This document shows, piece by piece, positions 5,296 to 6,363 of a stretch of 6,363 bases of DNA. Numbering within the stretch: the first letter of the stretch is position 1; each line of letters begins with the position of its first letter. The notes under the pieces are model-generated. The model did no database searches and had not been told where the DNA came from. It was given only the letters and a program-made list of their open reading frames with translations. Source of the DNA: Thermoplasmata archaeon (lineage in GTDB: Archaea > Thermoplasmatota > E2 > DHVEG-1); NCBI GenBank assembly GCA_030641605.1, contig DAOWHD010000040.1, positions 1 through 6,363 on the forward strand. Reading direction: 5' to 3'. The position numbers and the translations under genes are program-made.

Positions 5296-6363
5296 TTGGT
5301 ATCAAAAGTATGCCCATGCAATGACTTCTTCTTATTCCCCACTCAACAGGTAGCAGCCCTATTAAGGTTGCAACTATAAGGATCAACACACCCAACAATC
5401 CAGTAAATAGAAAAACAAGAATTACAATCATTGTAATTGTCAGACCGATAATTTTCTGATAGGGTACGTTGGCAAACCGTTTAGCAAATATTTTTCCTAC
5501 ACTTAATGTTAAAAAATAAGACAATGTCCCCCCTAACAGCAAAGCCATAAGCAAATAAACAAGATTTACTGGCATCATAATTGCTGTCCACTCTTCTACA
5601 TTTATGAGCTCCATTGCTGCCAGTGTTGCACCACTTCTTGATCTAAGAATTATAAATAGAACCACCACAACAAAAAATGCACATGCCGTATTGACTGCTG
5701 AAAGCGTCACGATGGTTTGTCTCTTGTTCGATTCTCCTCTTGCATTCATAGCAAGAATTGTACCCGTTGCAGAGGTTATTCCTGGGATGATTGACACAAG
5801 TATCCCTGCAAGACTTCCAGTAATAACTGACAGCATAGATGATTTTTTCATTTTTTTATCGAGCCGAGGTTTTTCGATTATTTGCTCCGGAATTACAGGT
5901 TTAGTTGCAAGAGAAGTCAAAAGAGTTGGTAGACCAAATAACCCTGCAAGTGCTGGAAATAACACGGGAGACGAAAGCCCTATTGGAGAATCTACTGGGA
6001 AGTCGAGTGCTATAAGGCCAAAGATGCCTGAAAGGAAAAAAACCAACGTTGCGAATAGCATCCCTAGAATAGATGGCGTTTTTCCTTTTGCCCCAAATTC
6101 CTTGATTTTTCCTTTTTCCGTTCCTATCATCAATATAGATATAGCGATTAACACAAACAACATGATTTCTTGTAGTGTTGAATAAATAAACAGAGGGGCT
6201 CCAATGAGAAATCGAATTGGATAAAGAAGAACAAAGCAAAAAAGTATTGCCCCATAACTCCCCATTGCCGACAGTGCTACCGCTTCATACCCCTTTCCTT
6301 CAAGTAAAAGACTGTGTGCTGGCAGGACAGAAAGCGCCGTATCCTCTTCTGGGGCGCCAAGAA
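5276..6363 (-). CDS. TctA/DUF112-type permease, 3' part (5' end outside window)
   Basis: The reading frame stays open from its stop (5276-5278) to the right edge, giving 361 visible C-terminal residues; the ATG at 6265 is internal. The first visible residues, LGAPEEDTALSVLPAHSLL, continue as LEGKGYEAVALSAMGSYGA, and with the C-terminal GIRRSHCMGILLIPIILYFL they are typical of archaeal relatives of the tripartite tricarboxylate transporter large subunit (TctA, DUF112). About nine or ten hydrophobic segments follow, near visible residues 34-52, 60-79, 96-118, 128-151, 177-200, 218-239, 258-288, 303-325, 324-340 and 346-361. A charged loop at about 155-174 separates two halves, and the second half repeats the first-half motif with PGITSATGTILAMNARGE then QTIVTLSAVNTA. 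Probably 40-70 N-terminal residues are missing. It sits in the cytoplasmic membrane. Carboxylate uptake is the role of bacterial members; substrate here is unknown, and no TctB or TctC partner is visible. Confidence 0.85.
   Translation of the reverse strand, partial: LGAPEEDTALSVLPAHSLLLEGKGYEAVALSAMGSYGAILFCFVLLYPIRFLIGAPLFIYSTLQEIMLFVLIAISILMIGTEKGKIKEFGAKGKTPSILGMLFATLVFFLSGIFGLIALDFPVDSPIGLSSPVLFPALAGLFGLPTLLTSLATKPVIPEQIIEKPRLDKKMKKSSMLSVITGSLAGILVSIIPGITSATGTILAMNARGESNKRQTIVTLSAVNTACAFFVVVVLFIILRSRSGATLAAMELINVEEWTAIMMPVNLVYLLMALLLGGTLSYFLTLSVGKIFAKRFANVPYQKIIGLTITMIVILVFLFTGLLGVLILIVATLIGLLPVEWGIRRSHCMGILLIPIILYFL

Noticed and set aside
5604..6185. 193-codon open frame on the plus strand
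   Set aside because: It lies fully antisense to the permease frame, which has clear family motifs along the same stretch. The plus-strand translation is low-complexity Ile/Thr/Pro-rich with no recognisable domain.
1..6363. CRISPR arrays, insertion sequences, tRNA or rRNA genes
   Set aside because: No spaced direct repeats, transposase motifs, terminal inverted repeats, tRNA arm patterns or rRNA-like segments were seen on either strand.

Overview
The window is AT-rich and almost fully coding, and it looks archaeal. Four things point that way: a pyruvoyl-dependent arginine decarboxylase of the Methanosarcina/Methanocaldococcus type; a DUF2240 protein, a family I know only from archaea; a HisA-related protein of the COG1411 kind; and TATA-box-like elements placed about 25 nt before start codons that lack a ribosome binding site, as expected for leaderless archaeal transcripts. 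I cannot settle the lineage. A euryarchaeon (methanogen or ANME-like) or a DPANN-type genome would both fit. This placement rests on recognising families by eye, not on a search.

Layout. Positions 44-928 (+) encode a four-helix membrane protein with a bacterial-type PH domain. Positions 984-1526 (+) encode PdaD, which makes agmatine, followed by a candidate 24-codon ORF with a good ribosome binding site (1538-1612). Positions 1725-4145 (+) encode a full-length phosphoenolpyruvate synthase that resembles the bacterial (E. coli-like) form. Positions 4220-4813 and 4810-5295 (+) are a two-gene unit joined by an ATGA overlap: a HisA-like TIM-barrel protein whose active-site positions look degenerate, then a DUF2240 protein with a probable winged-helix start. 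Positions 5276-6363 (-) hold the C-terminal part of a TctA/DUF112-type multispanning permease. It converges on the DUF2240 gene, overlaps its end by 20 bp, and runs off the right edge.

How the genes relate. The plus-strand genes seem to be separate transcription units (own promoter-like elements before the PH gene, pdaD, ppsA and the HisA-like gene) rather than one pathway operon. PpsA supplies phosphoenolpyruvate for gluconeogenesis. PdaD supplies agmatine for polyamines and, in archaea generally, for the agmatidine modification of the tRNA that reads AUA; AUA codons are common in these genes. The permease may move carboxylates, but no partner subunit is visible. The only tightly coupled pair is HisA-like/DUF2240, and it is the best candidate for undescribed biology. 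I see no CRISPR array, transposon, tRNA, rRNA or obvious defence system.
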